This document shows, one piece after another, positions 8,085 to 16,291 of a stretch of 64,000 nucleotides of DNA (position 1 is its first letter; each line of letters starts with the position of its first letter). Below the pieces are notes generated by a model. It worked only from the letters and a program-made list of their open reading frames with translations, was not told the origin of the DNA and made no database searches. This DNA is from Palsa-870 sp035937155 (GTDB lineage Bacteria; Chloroflexota; Dormibacteria; Dormibacterales; Dormibacteraceae): positions 43,072-107,071 of the forward strand of contig DASYVJ010000089.1 of NCBI GenBank assembly GCA_035937155.1, written 5' to 3'. The translations under genes were made by a program, and so were the position numbers.

Positions 8085-8163
8085 AGCCAAGGAAAGGGTG
8101 GCGCCGCTAGGAGCGCATCCGTGGATGCGTAACGACGCGGCGCCGGGCCCCTTGACGCAGGCT
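8085..8163. ncRNA. Candidate structured RNA or DNA element with nested stems
   Basis: Four complementary blocks nest symmetrically: AGCC 8085-8088 with GGCT 8160-8163, AAGG 8089-8092 with CCTT 8150-8153, GGCGCCGC 8100-8107 with GCGGCGCC 8137-8144, and CGCATCC 8114-8120 with GGATGCG 8123-8129. Unpaired bases inside are conserved in part at a second site near 27.8 kb. The strand is not decidable because stems read on both. No known riboswitch consensus was recognised (cobalamin, T-box, Moco, SAM, TPP considered from memory). Confidence 0.35.
8113..8132. repeat. 20-bp palindromic repeat, copy 1
   Basis: GCGCATCCGTGGATGCGTAA. The core is a perfect 7-2-7 inverted repeat (8114-8129). A copy differing at one base lies at 27808-27827. 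Both are intergenic and upstream of minus-strand genes. Confidence 0.6.
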
Positions 8164-8293
8164 TCAGCGCCCTCCCGGGGCCCCACGGAATCGTCAGACT
8201 CCCTGGGGTGGGATTGCGCCCGGCCACCGAGGCCGCGAAGATGCAAGGAGCGCGGGGAACGGGCCACTAAGGCAGCATAGATTCGCGAACGTC

Positions 8294-9706
8294 ATGACCA
8301 CACCGACGATCCGGCTCTACAACACTTTCACCCACGCCAAGGAGGAGCTGCGGCCCGAGCGTGACGGGATCGTGCGCATCTACTCGTGCGGCCCGACGGT
8401 CTATCGCTACGTGCACGTCGGGAACCTGCGCACGTTCATGCTGCCCGACCTTTTATGCCGCAGCCTCGAATACCTCGGCTACCAGGCCGAGCAGGTCATG
8501 AACATCACCGACGTCGGCCATCTCACCGACGACACGTTCGACAGGGGTGAGGACAAGATGCTCGTCTCGGCACGACTGGAGAACAAGTCGCCGGAGGAGA
8601 TCGCGGCGTACTACACCGCGGCGTTCATGGACGACGCCACCAAGCTCAACTTGAGGCGCGCAGCCCATTACCCGCACGCCTCCCACTACATACCCCAGAT
8701 GATCGACCTGATCCGAACGCTGATCGAACGTGGACACGCCTACGAGGTCGGAGGCACTGTTTATTACGACATCGCGAGCTTTCCAGATTATGGCAAGCTG
8801 TCTCGAAACACGACGGACAAGCTGCTCGCCGGCGTCCGCGGCGAGGTCGATCCGCGCAAGCGCCACCCTGGCGACTTCACGCTCTGGAAGGGCGCTGGCG
8901 AGCACCGTCTGCAGGTCTGGCCAAGCCCATGGGGTCCCGGTTTTCCCGGCTGGCACATCGAGTGCTCAGCGATGTCGATGGCCCTGCTCGGCGATCGCTT
9001 CGACATCCACACGGGCGGCTCCGACAACGTCTTTCCGCACCACGAAGCGGAAATCGCGCAGAGCGAGGGTGCGACCGGCCACCGGGTGGTGAGCTGCTGG
9101 ATGCATGGAGGTTTGCTGATGCTCGCGGGCGCGCGAATGGCGAAGTCCGCGGGCAATTTCTATCGCCTCTCCGAGCTGGAGGAGCAGGGTTTTGACCCGC
9201 TTGCCTTTCGCTTTCTCGCCCTGCAGGCGAAGTACCGTACGAAGTTGAACTTCAGCACGGACGGCCTTGCCGGAGCAGACCGGGCGCTCGAGCAGCTGCG
9301 CGAACGCGTCGCCGACTGGTCACGCGACGACCGCACCGCAGACCGTGGAAACCCGGAAGTCGCGAGCTATGAGAACAGCTTCCGCGCGGCGCTCGCCGAC
9401 GACCTGGACTTGCCGGCCGTCATGGCATTGGTCGCCAAGCTGACGCGCTCCGACGTGGCGCCGGCCGGCAAGGCGTCGCTCCTTCGCTCATGGGATGGCG
9501 TTCTCGGACTTGATCTCCATCGCGCGCCAGGTGAGGTCTCACTTCCGGACGGCGCGGCTTCACTGCTCGAGTCTCGCGAGAAGGCGCGCGCCGCGAAGGA
9601 CTTCGTCATGTCAGACGGCTTGCGCGACGACCTGGCGGCCCGTGGCGTCGAGGTCTCGGACACGGCCGAGGGTCAGCGCTGGCGGGTGGCCAGGCCGCGT
9701 CGCTAA
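8294..9706 (+). CDS. cysS: Cysteinyl-tRNA synthetase
   Basis: Class I aminoacyl-tRNA synthetase charging tRNA-Cys. 470 aa, the normal size. Zinc-binding and HIGH regions are seen in YSCGPTVYRYVHVGNLRTF (residues ~31-49); FPGWHIECSAMS and FPHHEAEIAQSE supply further zinc ligands. ARMAKSAGNFY is the KMSKS loop in its KMAKS/RMAKS variant. A C-terminal helical and DALR-like region follows, ending in SDGLRDDLAARGVEVSDTAEG. MshC, the cysteine ligase of mycothiol synthesis, is the main alternative, but length and C-terminal domain favour CysS. Confidence 0.95.
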   Translation: MTTPTIRLYNTFTHAKEELRPERDGIVRIYSCGPTVYRYVHVGNLRTFMLPDLLCRSLEYLGYQAEQVMNITDVGHLTDDTFDRGEDKMLVSARLENKSPEEIAAYYTAAFMDDATKLNLRRAAHYPHASHYIPQMIDLIRTLIERGHAYEVGGTVYYDIASFPDYGKLSRNTTDKLLAGVRGEVDPRKRHPGDFTLWKGAGEHRLQVWPSPWGPGFPGWHIECSAMSMALLGDRFDIHTGGSDNVFPHHEAEIAQSEGATGHRVVSCWMHGGLLMLAGARMAKSAGNFYRLSELEEQGFDPLAFRFLALQAKYRTKLNFSTDGLAGADRALEQLRERVADWSRDDRTADRGNPEVASYENSFRAALADDLDLPAVMALVAKLTRSDVAPAGKASLLRSWDGVLGLDLHRAPGEVSLPDGAASLLESREKARAAKDFVMSDGLRDDLAARGVEVSDTAEGQRWRVARPRR

Positions 9707-9716
9707 CAGGCCCGAA

Positions 9717-10091
9717 CTAGGGTTTCGGAATGAACTTCGTTTGCAAGGCGACCAGCGGCGGGTCGTTCGGCTCCGTGAACCATGTCGTCGTTGGTCGCGA
9801 GGCCTTGCCGTTGTCCCGTACGTTGTCGTTGGTGTTGACGGTGCCTTGAGCTGTTGCGCTGCCGGCACTGGCGGTGCTCTGGCTGCCCCCCGGTTGAGGA
9901 GCGCTCGCTGCCGGGCCATTTTCCCTGGTCAACGTGACCTGGTGGTTTACGTGCCGGCCCCAGGCGGTCGGGTTGACGCTGCCTGTTATCGCGATCTCGG
10001 TGGCCACAGCCGCGGCCGTTGCCACGATCGCGAAACCGGTCACCAGCTTTAGAGCGAAAGCTGCTCCCGTAACACTCAAAAGCTTCTTCAT
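9717..10091 (-). CDS. Small single-pass membrane or secreted protein, unknown
   Basis: 124 aa starting at the ATG preceded by GGAGGG. Residues 1-35 (MKKLLSVTGAAFALKLVTG and a further Ala/Val run) are a signal anchor or signal peptide. The rest is Ser/Thr/Gln/Asn-rich with no cysteine and no recognisable domain. Probably exported and disordered. It diverges from the MrfA-like helicase with a shared promoter region. No family recognised. Confidence 0.55.
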   Translation of the reverse strand: MKKLLSVTGAAFALKLVTGFAIVATAAAVATEIAITGSVNPTAWGRHVNHQVTLTRENGPAASAPQPGGSQSTASAGSATAQGTVNTNDNVRDNGKASRPTTTWFTEPNDPPLVALQTKFIPKP

Positions 10092-10114
10092 GGTCCCTCC
10101 GGCAGCGTATACGC

Positions 10115-10143
10115 TTGACGCCGAACGCATGTTCGTCTAACCT
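10115..10143 (+). promoter_or_regulatory. Sigma70-like promoter for the mrfAB pair
   Basis: TTGACG at 10115-10120, 17-bp spacer, TAACCT at 10138-10143, then 12 nt to the helicase ATG. This is the best -35/-10 pair in the window. There is no strong SD, so the leader would be only about 5 nt. Confidence 0.55.
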
Positions 10144-10155
10144 CCCCGACGCGGC

Positions 10156-12408
10156 ATGGCGAGCATTCCTTCATTTGATCCAGCTGCCTTCCAAGGGGAT
10201 ATAACGCTCGACCACCTTATTCCTGAAGTCGCGGCGACATTTGCCCCCTTGCCGATCGATCTACGCCCCGAATTGGTGGCCGCCCTGGCCGGTCGTGGCA
10301 TCGAGCGCCTTTACTCCCACCAGGCCGAGGCCTACGAGGCGGTTCGCAAGGGCCGCCACCTGGTCGTGGTCACGCCCACCGCAAGTGGAAAGACGCTCTG
10401 TTACAACCTCCCCGTCCTGCAGCGCCTGCTCGAGAAATCGGAAAAACGGGCGCTGTATCTCTACCCCACCAAAGCCCTCGCTCAAGACCAGCTGGCGGAG
10501 CTGAGCGCGCTCAAGCATGGCCTGCCGATTGAGCTTCGAGTCGACACCTACGACGGCGATACCCCTCCGGGCCGGCGCACCGCGATCCGCGAGGGTGGAC
10601 ACGTCGTGATGACGAATCCCGACATGCTTCACACCGGCCTGCTCCCTCATCACACGAGGTGGCGTCGCCTGTTCTCGAGCCTGGAGTTCGTAATCGTCGA
10701 TGAGCTCCACACCTATCGCGGCTTGTTTGGAAGCCAGGTCGCCAATGTCATCAGGCGCCTGAAACGGATCTGTGCCTTCTACGGATCGAGCCCAACCTTC
10801 ATCTGCGCCTCAGCGACCATCGCCAACCCGCTGGAGCTCGCCAAGCGGCTGCTCGAGGAGGAAAACATCGCGCTCGTGGAGCGCAACGGCGCTCCGCGCG
10901 GTGAGCGACGGCTCATCTTCTACAACCCTCCTCTGGTCAACCGAGAGATGGGCATTCGTCGCAGCTCGATGCTCGAGGCGCGGCGCATCGCGGCGCCCTG
11001 GATCCGATCTGGCGTCCAGACCATCGTCTTCTGCCGCAGCCGGCTTCAGGTGGAGGTGATGCTGAGCTACCTGCGGCAGGACCTCGCGCCCCGCCTGGAC
11101 ACCCATCAGCGCGTGCGCGGCTATCGGGCCGGGTACCTGCCGTTGCACCGGCGCGAGATCGAGGCGGGCCTGCGTAGCGGAGAGATCACAGGCGTTGTGA
11201 GCACCAACGCGCTCGAGCTTGGCATCGACATCGGAAGCCTGCAGACAGCGGTCCTCGTCGGCTATCCGGGGACGATCGCCTCGACCTGGCAGCAGCTTGG
11301 TCGTGCGGGACGGCGGTCGGGTTCGGTCGGCGTGTTCGTAGCGTCGAGCTCTCCGCTCGACCAGTTCATCGTCCGCCATCCCGAGTATTTCCTGGGCGCC
11401 AATCCAGAGGAAGGCCTGATCGACGCGGACAACCTCCTGCTGCTCGCCGGCCACCTGCAGGCAGGCCTTTTCGAGCTGCCTTTCGAAGACCAGGAGCGGC
11501 TCGGCCGGGCAGAGGTCGGCGAGCTGCTGCAGCTCTTCGAGGAGGATGGCTCCGCCACGCATTCGGCAGGACGCTGGTTCTGGAGCCGGCAAGCCTTCCC
11601 GGCCGAAGAGGTCCACCTGCGCCGGATCCTCGCTGACAACGTCGTGATCATCGATACGTCGCATCCGCGGCCCCAGGTCATCGGGGAGATGGACCAGTTC
11701 ACCGCACCGGTGCTGCTGCACGAGGAGGCGGTGTACCTCCACGAAGGCGCGCAGTTCCATGTCGACCGACTGGACTGGGACGAGAAGAAGGCGTACGTAC
11801 GACCGGTCGAGGTCGACTACTACACGGATGCACTCGCGTCGGTGACCGTGCAGGTACTCGAAACGTTCGACGGTCCTGACGCCGGCGAAGTATCACGCAG
11901 TCACGGCGAAATCAAGATCACGAGCCTCGCGAGCATGTTCAAGAAGATCCGATTTCACACGCACGAGAACATCGGGGCGGGACCGATCCACCTCCCGGAG
12001 CAAACGCTGCACACAACGGGCTACTGGATCACCGTCGATGAAGACCTGTGGCACTTGCTCGGCCGCGAAACACTGGAAGCGGGACTGCAGGGGATGGCGC
12101 ACTCGTTGCGCCATGTCGCAAGCCTTCGCCTGATGTGCGATCCACGAGACCTCGGTTCGGTGGCCGAGGTCCGCTCGGTAACGACAAGGCTGCCGACCGT
12201 GACCGTCTACGAGGTCTATCCGGGTGGCGTGGGCTTCTCGTCCCGCATGTATGAGCTGCATCGCGAGCTGCTCGATGATGCCGCGGCGCTCGTGCGCGAC
12301 TGCCCATGTCTTGCGGGTTGTCCCTCGTGCGTCGGGCCGCTGCATCTCGTGGAAGGAGCCAAGGAAGCGTGCCTCAAGTTGCTCTCCGCGACCGCCTTAC
12401 CCGTCTAG
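10156..12408 (+). CDS. mrfA: DEAD/DEAH-box helicase with DUF1998 (MrfA/YprA-like)
   Basis: 750-aa superfamily 2 helicase. Walker A TPTASGKT at residues 73-80, Walker B DELH at 182-185, then STNALELGIDIG and QLGRAGRRSG as motifs V and VI. The C-terminal DUF1998 zinc site is CPCLAGCPSCVG (~715-727). In Bacillus subtilis MrfA works with the exonuclease MrfB to remove mitomycin C lesions independently of UvrABC. The downstream gene here is the MrfB homologue, overlapping by 40 nt, so the pair is conserved as an operon. Related eukaryotic Hrq1 also repairs crosslinks. Confidence 0.9.
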   Translation: MASIPSFDPAAFQGDITLDHLIPEVAATFAPLPIDLRPELVAALAGRGIERLYSHQAEAYEAVRKGRHLVVVTPTASGKTLCYNLPVLQRLLEKSEKRALYLYPTKALAQDQLAELSALKHGLPIELRVDTYDGDTPPGRRTAIREGGHVVMTNPDMLHTGLLPHHTRWRRLFSSLEFVIVDELHTYRGLFGSQVANVIRRLKRICAFYGSSPTFICASATIANPLELAKRLLEEENIALVERNGAPRGERRLIFYNPPLVNREMGIRRSSMLEARRIAAPWIRSGVQTIVFCRSRLQVEVMLSYLRQDLAPRLDTHQRVRGYRAGYLPLHRREIEAGLRSGEITGVVSTNALELGIDIGSLQTAVLVGYPGTIASTWQQLGRAGRRSGSVGVFVASSSPLDQFIVRHPEYFLGANPEEGLIDADNLLLLAGHLQAGLFELPFEDQERLGRAEVGELLQLFEEDGSATHSAGRWFWSRQAFPAEEVHLRRILADNVVIIDTSHPRPQVIGEMDQFTAPVLLHEEAVYLHEGAQFHVDRLDWDEKKAYVRPVEVDYYTDALASVTVQVLETFDGPDAGEVSRSHGEIKITSLASMFKKIRFHTHENIGAGPIHLPEQTLHTTGYWITVDEDLWHLLGRETLEAGLQGMAHSLRHVASLRLMCDPRDLGSVAEVRSVTTRLPTVTVYEVYPGGVGFSSRMYELHRELLDDAAALVRDCPCLAGCPSCVGPLHLVEGAKEACLKLLSATALPV

Positions 12409-13559
12409 GCGGAGCGCCGAGACTCCGCCCGCAGTCGCCCGTTCGGGTGCTGCCGCGTGGATTCGAGGAGGTCATGACTCGATTTGGCACCGCGGTTGTC
12501 CGGCAGGATGTGATCCCGCTGCCTCCGCTCGACCCGCACCCTGGCAACGTCGCGTACGTCGACACCGAGACCACCGGACTCAGCGGCGGCTCTGGCACGT
12601 TGGCATTCGTCGCGGCGATCGCACGTCCCATCGACTGTGGGCTGCGCTTGGCGCAGATATTCCTTCCGCAACCAGGCATGGAGCCTGCGTTCCTGCATGC
12701 GCTCCGCGACGAGATCGGAGCGGCGGACGTGATCGCGACCTTCAATGGCGGGTCCTTTGACCTTCCCTTGCTGCGCACGCGTTGGGTGATGACTCGCATG
12801 CCAGGCGAGCTGACCGACTTGCCTCACGTCGACCTGCTGACACTCGTGCGCGCCCTTTACCGCCACCGTCTCGAAAGCTGCACGCTCCGCATGATCGAAG
12901 AGCGGGTTCTTGGCTACGAGCGCGACGATCCCATCCCGAGCGCGCTTGTGCCGGACGCGTACTTCGACTACGTGCGCGCCGGGTCGCTTGAATTGCTGGA
13001 ACCTGCGCTCGAGCACAACCGACTCGACGTGATCAGCCTCGTGCATCTTCACTCAAGACTCCTGCTGCGGCTGCAAGGCGAAGCTGACATGGATGCGGCC
13101 GACTGGCTGGCCCTGGGGCGTCATCGCTTTCGTCGCGGTGCCCGGGCGGACGGGTGGCGCGCACTGCGCAACGCGACCTCCCTTGCAACGGGAGAAGCCT
13201 CGGCAACAGCGGGACTCTTGATCTCCCGGCGCCTCCTGCGGCGCGGTTCGGTCTCAACTGCCGAGAGCCTGCTGGCCTGGTTGGAGTCGAGCGCCGCGGA
13301 AGACATCCGCGTCTCCATCGCCCGCGCGCGGCTTGTCGAGTGGCGGCGACGAGACCCTCACCAAGCCCTGAGCATCGTGGAGGACGCCCAGCGACGCATG
13401 CCCGACCTCGCGCCCGACCTCGAACACCGCCGGGCACGACTGCGGCGAAAGGCCGCGTCAGACCGCAGCCGGAACCGGAACCGCCGGCGCAGCAACAGCC
13501 GGAAAGGCCAGGTCCGGGAGGTTCAGCTCGAAGCTCCCATCGCGGACGGCTCGACCTAG
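12369..13559 (+). CDS. mrfB: MrfB/YprB-like RNase H-fold exonuclease
   Basis: Metal-dependent 3' exonuclease partner of MrfA. 396 aa. VAYVDTETTGLSGGSGTLAF is the DEDD-type first motif, IATFNGGSFDLPLLRTRW the second, and LEHNRLDVISLVHLHSRLL the third with the catalytic Asp. Residues ~230-380 form a helical, TPR-like tail. GTG start 12369 is chosen because VALRDRLTRLGG right after it resembles the SLKDKLNRL start of homologues, and GGAG lies upstream. The C-terminal ~35 residues are Arg/Asn/Ser-rich and overlap the convergent GGDEF gene by 102 nt. Confidence 0.85.
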   Translation: MPQVALRDRLTRLGGAPRLRPQSPVRVLPRGFEEVMTRFGTAVVRQDVIPLPPLDPHPGNVAYVDTETTGLSGGSGTLAFVAAIARPIDCGLRLAQIFLPQPGMEPAFLHALRDEIGAADVIATFNGGSFDLPLLRTRWVMTRMPGELTDLPHVDLLTLVRALYRHRLESCTLRMIEERVLGYERDDPIPSALVPDAYFDYVRAGSLELLEPALEHNRLDVISLVHLHSRLLLRLQGEADMDAADWLALGRHRFRRGARADGWRALRNATSLATGEASATAGLLISRRLLRRGSVSTAESLLAWLESSAAEDIRVSIARARLVEWRRRDPHQALSIVEDAQRRMPDLAPDLEHRRARLRRKAASDRSRNRNRRRSNSRKGQVREVQLEAPIADGST

Positions 13560-15644
13560 GGCATCCACAACAGCCGGATCGAACTCCGTGCCAGAGCCGG
13601 CAGCGACTAGCTCTTGGGCGGCTTTCGGTGTGGCCCGCACGCAAGCTCGACCCGCCGTCGAGGCCTCGAATCTCTCGGCGACGGCCAGGATGCGGGCGAG
13701 CATCGGGATGGCCGCTCCGGACACGCCACCAGGTGTTTCGCCGGCGTCCCAACGGTCGTGGTGATGGCGTACCGCGGCTACCACCTCGAGCGGGAACTCT
13801 GCCTCGGCGACGATCTTCTCGCCCTCCTCTGCATGTCCGGCGGCCTCGAGGTTCTGCCCGTCGGCGGCCAGAGTCATGTGGCCGACGTCGTGCAGGAATG
13901 CGGCTGTGCGCAGGTTGTCGAGTTGATCAGACGTCAGGCTCGAGCGCCGGCCGATCGCCTCCGCGATTGACGCCACTCGGCTCGAATGGCCTTGCGTTAC
14001 CGGGTTGCGATGGTCTACGGCGTGCGCCACGGCCACCATCACCTGCGGGCCCGCCTCGGCCAGCATCGAAACCAGGCTGCCATCCGCCAGCTCGAGCTCT
14101 GTAACGAGCTGGGGAAAGGTGCACGCTCGGTCCTTGCCCTCCCGTTTCGCAAGGTAGAGGGCCTGATCGGCGGCCGCGATCAGCTCGCTGGAGGTAAACG
14201 CGTCCTCCGGGTATGACGCAACGCCGATGCTGAAGGTCAGATGTTGATCCGGAGTGGTCGACACCGCCGCCGCGTGCACCGCGTCCACGATTCGATAGGC
14301 GAGGCGCTGCGCACCGGTGGCATTGGTGTCCGCGACCATCACTGCGAGCTCGTCACCGCCGTAGCGCGCGACCATATCCTGCGCGCGGGCGGCCCCTTTA
14401 ACGATGCGGGCTCCCATCTGGAGCACGAGGTCCCCGTGCTGGTGACCGAGCTCGTCGTTCACCGACTTGAAGTGGTCGAAGTCGATCAGCAGAAGTGAGA
14501 CCGGGCTGCTCAGCCGGTCAGGCCGCGCAAATGCGGTCTCGAGCCTGCGTCGGAACTCCCTCATATTGACCAGGCCTGTCAGGCCGTCTGTCGTTGCCTC
14601 CTGTCGACTGCGCTGGTAGCGCAGAGCGTTGGCGAGAATTACAGCGGTGCCGCCCGAGAGCGCGTTCACCGCGAAGAGGTCCTGGTTGGTGAATGTGCCA
14701 CCGGACTGGTTGAGGCAGAGGATCGCGGTGACACCCTCGCCCGAGGCGATCGGGACCACAAGGCCTTTGCTGTCTGCGGCGAAGACGGCTTCGCCTGTGC
14801 CCGCGGCCTGTGAGAGCTGGTGCTCGTCGATCGGCTCATCCTCCGGGGCAGGAGTGGAGGTGCCGGTGCGGTTGGCGCTGGCAACCACGGTGAACCCCTC
14901 CTGCGAGGAAAGGATCATCCGGCCGCGCTCGGCACTCGTCATCTGGACCGCGTGATCTGTCAGCACCGTGAACACGTCCTTGATGTCGGTATTGCCCACA
15001 AGGGTCATGCTCAGCTCCCGGAGGGAGTCGGCCTGCGCCGCTCTTTCGACGGCGGAGCGCCGCTCGCGCTCCAGCTCGCGGGTCATGTACCCGGTCGTAA
15101 GAGCGACGACCAGGAACAGAAACATCTTGCCGATCGTGGCGTTGGGGTCGACATAGAAGTTCGATGGTGTAAAGCTGCCGCCCACAAACAGGTACAGGCC
15201 GGAGATGATCAGCGCCGAGACGAAGCTCGCCGTGGCGCCGAAACGAACTGCGTTGGTGATCACAACCAGGAACAGGGCAAGAAAGAATGGGCTGTTGAAA
15301 CCTTGGGACAGGTAGACGAGGGTGGTCGCGAACAGGATGTCCAGCGCCATCGTCGAAAGGCTGAACTGCTTTCCCGGCTGATACCCCCGAGCCAGCAGTA
15401 CGTTGATCCCGACGTTCATCGCACCCCATCCAGCCAGAACGAGGTCGATCGTGACCTTCTCGTTCGCATCGGTATGCGGGTTTACGTTGTTCAGGACGCC
15501 GAGCACGATGAGGAACAGCCACCTGAAGACCACCGCCACGCGTTCGCCGACCCGACGGCGGTCGGCATCGAAAGTGGCGTCGATGGCGAGGGCGCGAATG
15601 TCCTGCCAGCGCCTCGAAGGGGTGCCGCCGGGCTCTTTGTTCAT
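13458..15644 (-). CDS. Membrane GAF-GGDEF-HD signalling protein
   Basis: 728 aa from ATG 15644. Residues ~35-190 hold about six membrane helices, ~195-345 a GAF-like domain, ~350-510 a GGDEF domain and ~535-700 an HD domain. The GGDEF signature reads GGDEL (429-433), preceded by an intact RxxD inhibitory site (R420-D423), so c-di-GMP synthesis is plausible. The HD motif is FLHDVGH (H585, D586) followed by HHHDRWDAGETPGG, a degenerate HD-GYP, so phosphodiesterase activity is uncertain. Upstream lies a palindrome at 15687. The last 34 codons overlap mrfB. Confidence 0.88.
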   Translation of the reverse strand: MNKEPGGTPSRRWQDIRALAIDATFDADRRRVGERVAVVFRWLFLIVLGVLNNVNPHTDANEKVTIDLVLAGWGAMNVGINVLLARGYQPGKQFSLSTMALDILFATTLVYLSQGFNSPFFLALFLVVITNAVRFGATASFVSALIISGLYLFVGGSFTPSNFYVDPNATIGKMFLFLVVALTTGYMTRELERERRSAVERAAQADSLRELSMTLVGNTDIKDVFTVLTDHAVQMTSAERGRMILSSQEGFTVVASANRTGTSTPAPEDEPIDEHQLSQAAGTGEAVFAADSKGLVVPIASGEGVTAILCLNQSGGTFTNQDLFAVNALSGGTAVILANALRYQRSRQEATTDGLTGLVNMREFRRRLETAFARPDRLSSPVSLLLIDFDHFKSVNDELGHQHGDLVLQMGARIVKGAARAQDMVARYGGDELAVMVADTNATGAQRLAYRIVDAVHAAAVSTTPDQHLTFSIGVASYPEDAFTSSELIAAADQALYLAKREGKDRACTFPQLVTELELADGSLVSMLAEAGPQVMVAVAHAVDHRNPVTQGHSSRVASIAEAIGRRSSLTSDQLDNLRTAAFLHDVGHMTLAADGQNLEAAGHAEEGEKIVAEAEFPLEVVAAVRHHHDRWDAGETPGGVSGAAIPMLARILAVAERFEASTAGRACVRATPKAAQELVAAGSGTEFDPAVVDALGRAVRDGSFELNLPDLAFPAVAAPAVPVPAAV

Positions 15645-15686
15645 GGTGTGGTGTCGACCCACTCCGTGAAGGGGGCTAATTATTCG

Positions 15687-15708
15687 CTGTTTTCGCGGCT
15701 GAAAACAG
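15687..15708. promoter_or_regulatory. Perfect 8-6-8 inverted repeat, candidate operator
   Basis: CTGTTTTC (15687-15694), spacer GCGGCT, GAAAACAG (15701-15708). It lies in an unusually AT-rich patch between the divergent GGDEF gene and the membrane protein at 15785. It looks like a dimeric regulator site; a hairpin in RNA is possible but no T-run follows. Confidence 0.45.
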
Positions 15709-15784
15709 GCCTTATTTGCGATGGTGCAATACAAATGGCGCATCTTGGGTCCGACCGATTGACCGTGGTCCATTATTTCCATCG

Positions 15785-16291
15785 GTGTCCGCCGAGCTGA
15801 AGTCACTAACTCGACTTTCCAAGCGCTTTTCGGCCGACGAGCTGTTCCTCTGGGTCGCGTGCGTGCTGACGGCGGCTGGGGGTGTGATAGCGCTGGTTGC
15901 GCCGGCCGGCGGCACCAACCGGCTCTCCGGGGTAGCACTTCCCTTCGCAGTTAGCGCCGGCGCCCAGGCGGCAAATGCGCTGATTCAGCGCCGGAGCGGT
16001 TGGTTGTCCGGGTTGCTCTACGCGGTGGCCGTGGTCGCCATCTTGTACGGAGTGCTTCTGGCGCTGTCCGTCCCTTTCCGACTGACCATCGAGGGCACCT
16101 GCCAACCTGCTCCAGCGGCGTGCCCGTTAGGTTTCGAAGTGCCTATCACGGCCGGCGAGAAGGTCGCCGAATACGCCGCGGTGATCGGTGGCTTTGTGGC
16201 CCTGCTGATCAACTTCGTTGCAGCCGAACTGCGATTCCGGCCCCGGAGGAGTCGAACGCCAGTTCCCGCCAGGTCAGAGAAGTCGCTCTGA
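15785..16291 (+). CDS. Hypothetical four-helix membrane protein
   Basis: About 168 aa from GTG 15785; TTG 15716 would extend the frame by 23 less convincing residues. Hydrophobic segments at roughly 20-45, 50-65, 73-95 and 123-145, with a loop between the third and fourth carrying two cysteines (GTCQPAPAACPLGF). The tail is Arg-rich and cytoplasmic by the positive-inside rule. No domain recognised. It stands alone between the signalling gene and the Tad locus. Confidence 0.55.
   Translation: MSAELKSLTRLSKRFSADELFLWVACVLTAAGGVIALVAPAGGTNRLSGVALPFAVSAGAQAANALIQRRSGWLSGLLYAVAVVAILYGVLLALSVPFRLTIEGTCQPAPAACPLGFEVPITAGEKVAEYAAVIGGFVALLINFVAAELRFRPRRSRTPVPARSEKSL

Larger units (their letters stand above)
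8032..8293. other. 262-bp intergenic region between molybdopterin-binding gene and cysS
   Basis: Holds the nested stem and 20-bp palindrome described separately, a second GC-rich segment (8165-8225) with several short complementary runs such as CCCAC/GTGGG, and a possible cysS -10 (TAGATT, 8278-8283, ending 10 nt before the ATG). No open reading frame with recognisable coding character was found. Confidence 0.5.

Noticed and set aside
8032..8293. T-box, cobalamin, Moco or SAM riboswitch upstream of cysS or the molybdopterin gene
   Set aside because: None of the conserved sequence blocks I know for these classes is present on either strand.
14820..15800. 326-codon plus-strand frame opposite the GGDEF protein
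   Set aside because: Antisense to GAF and membrane coding sequence; composition is artefactual.
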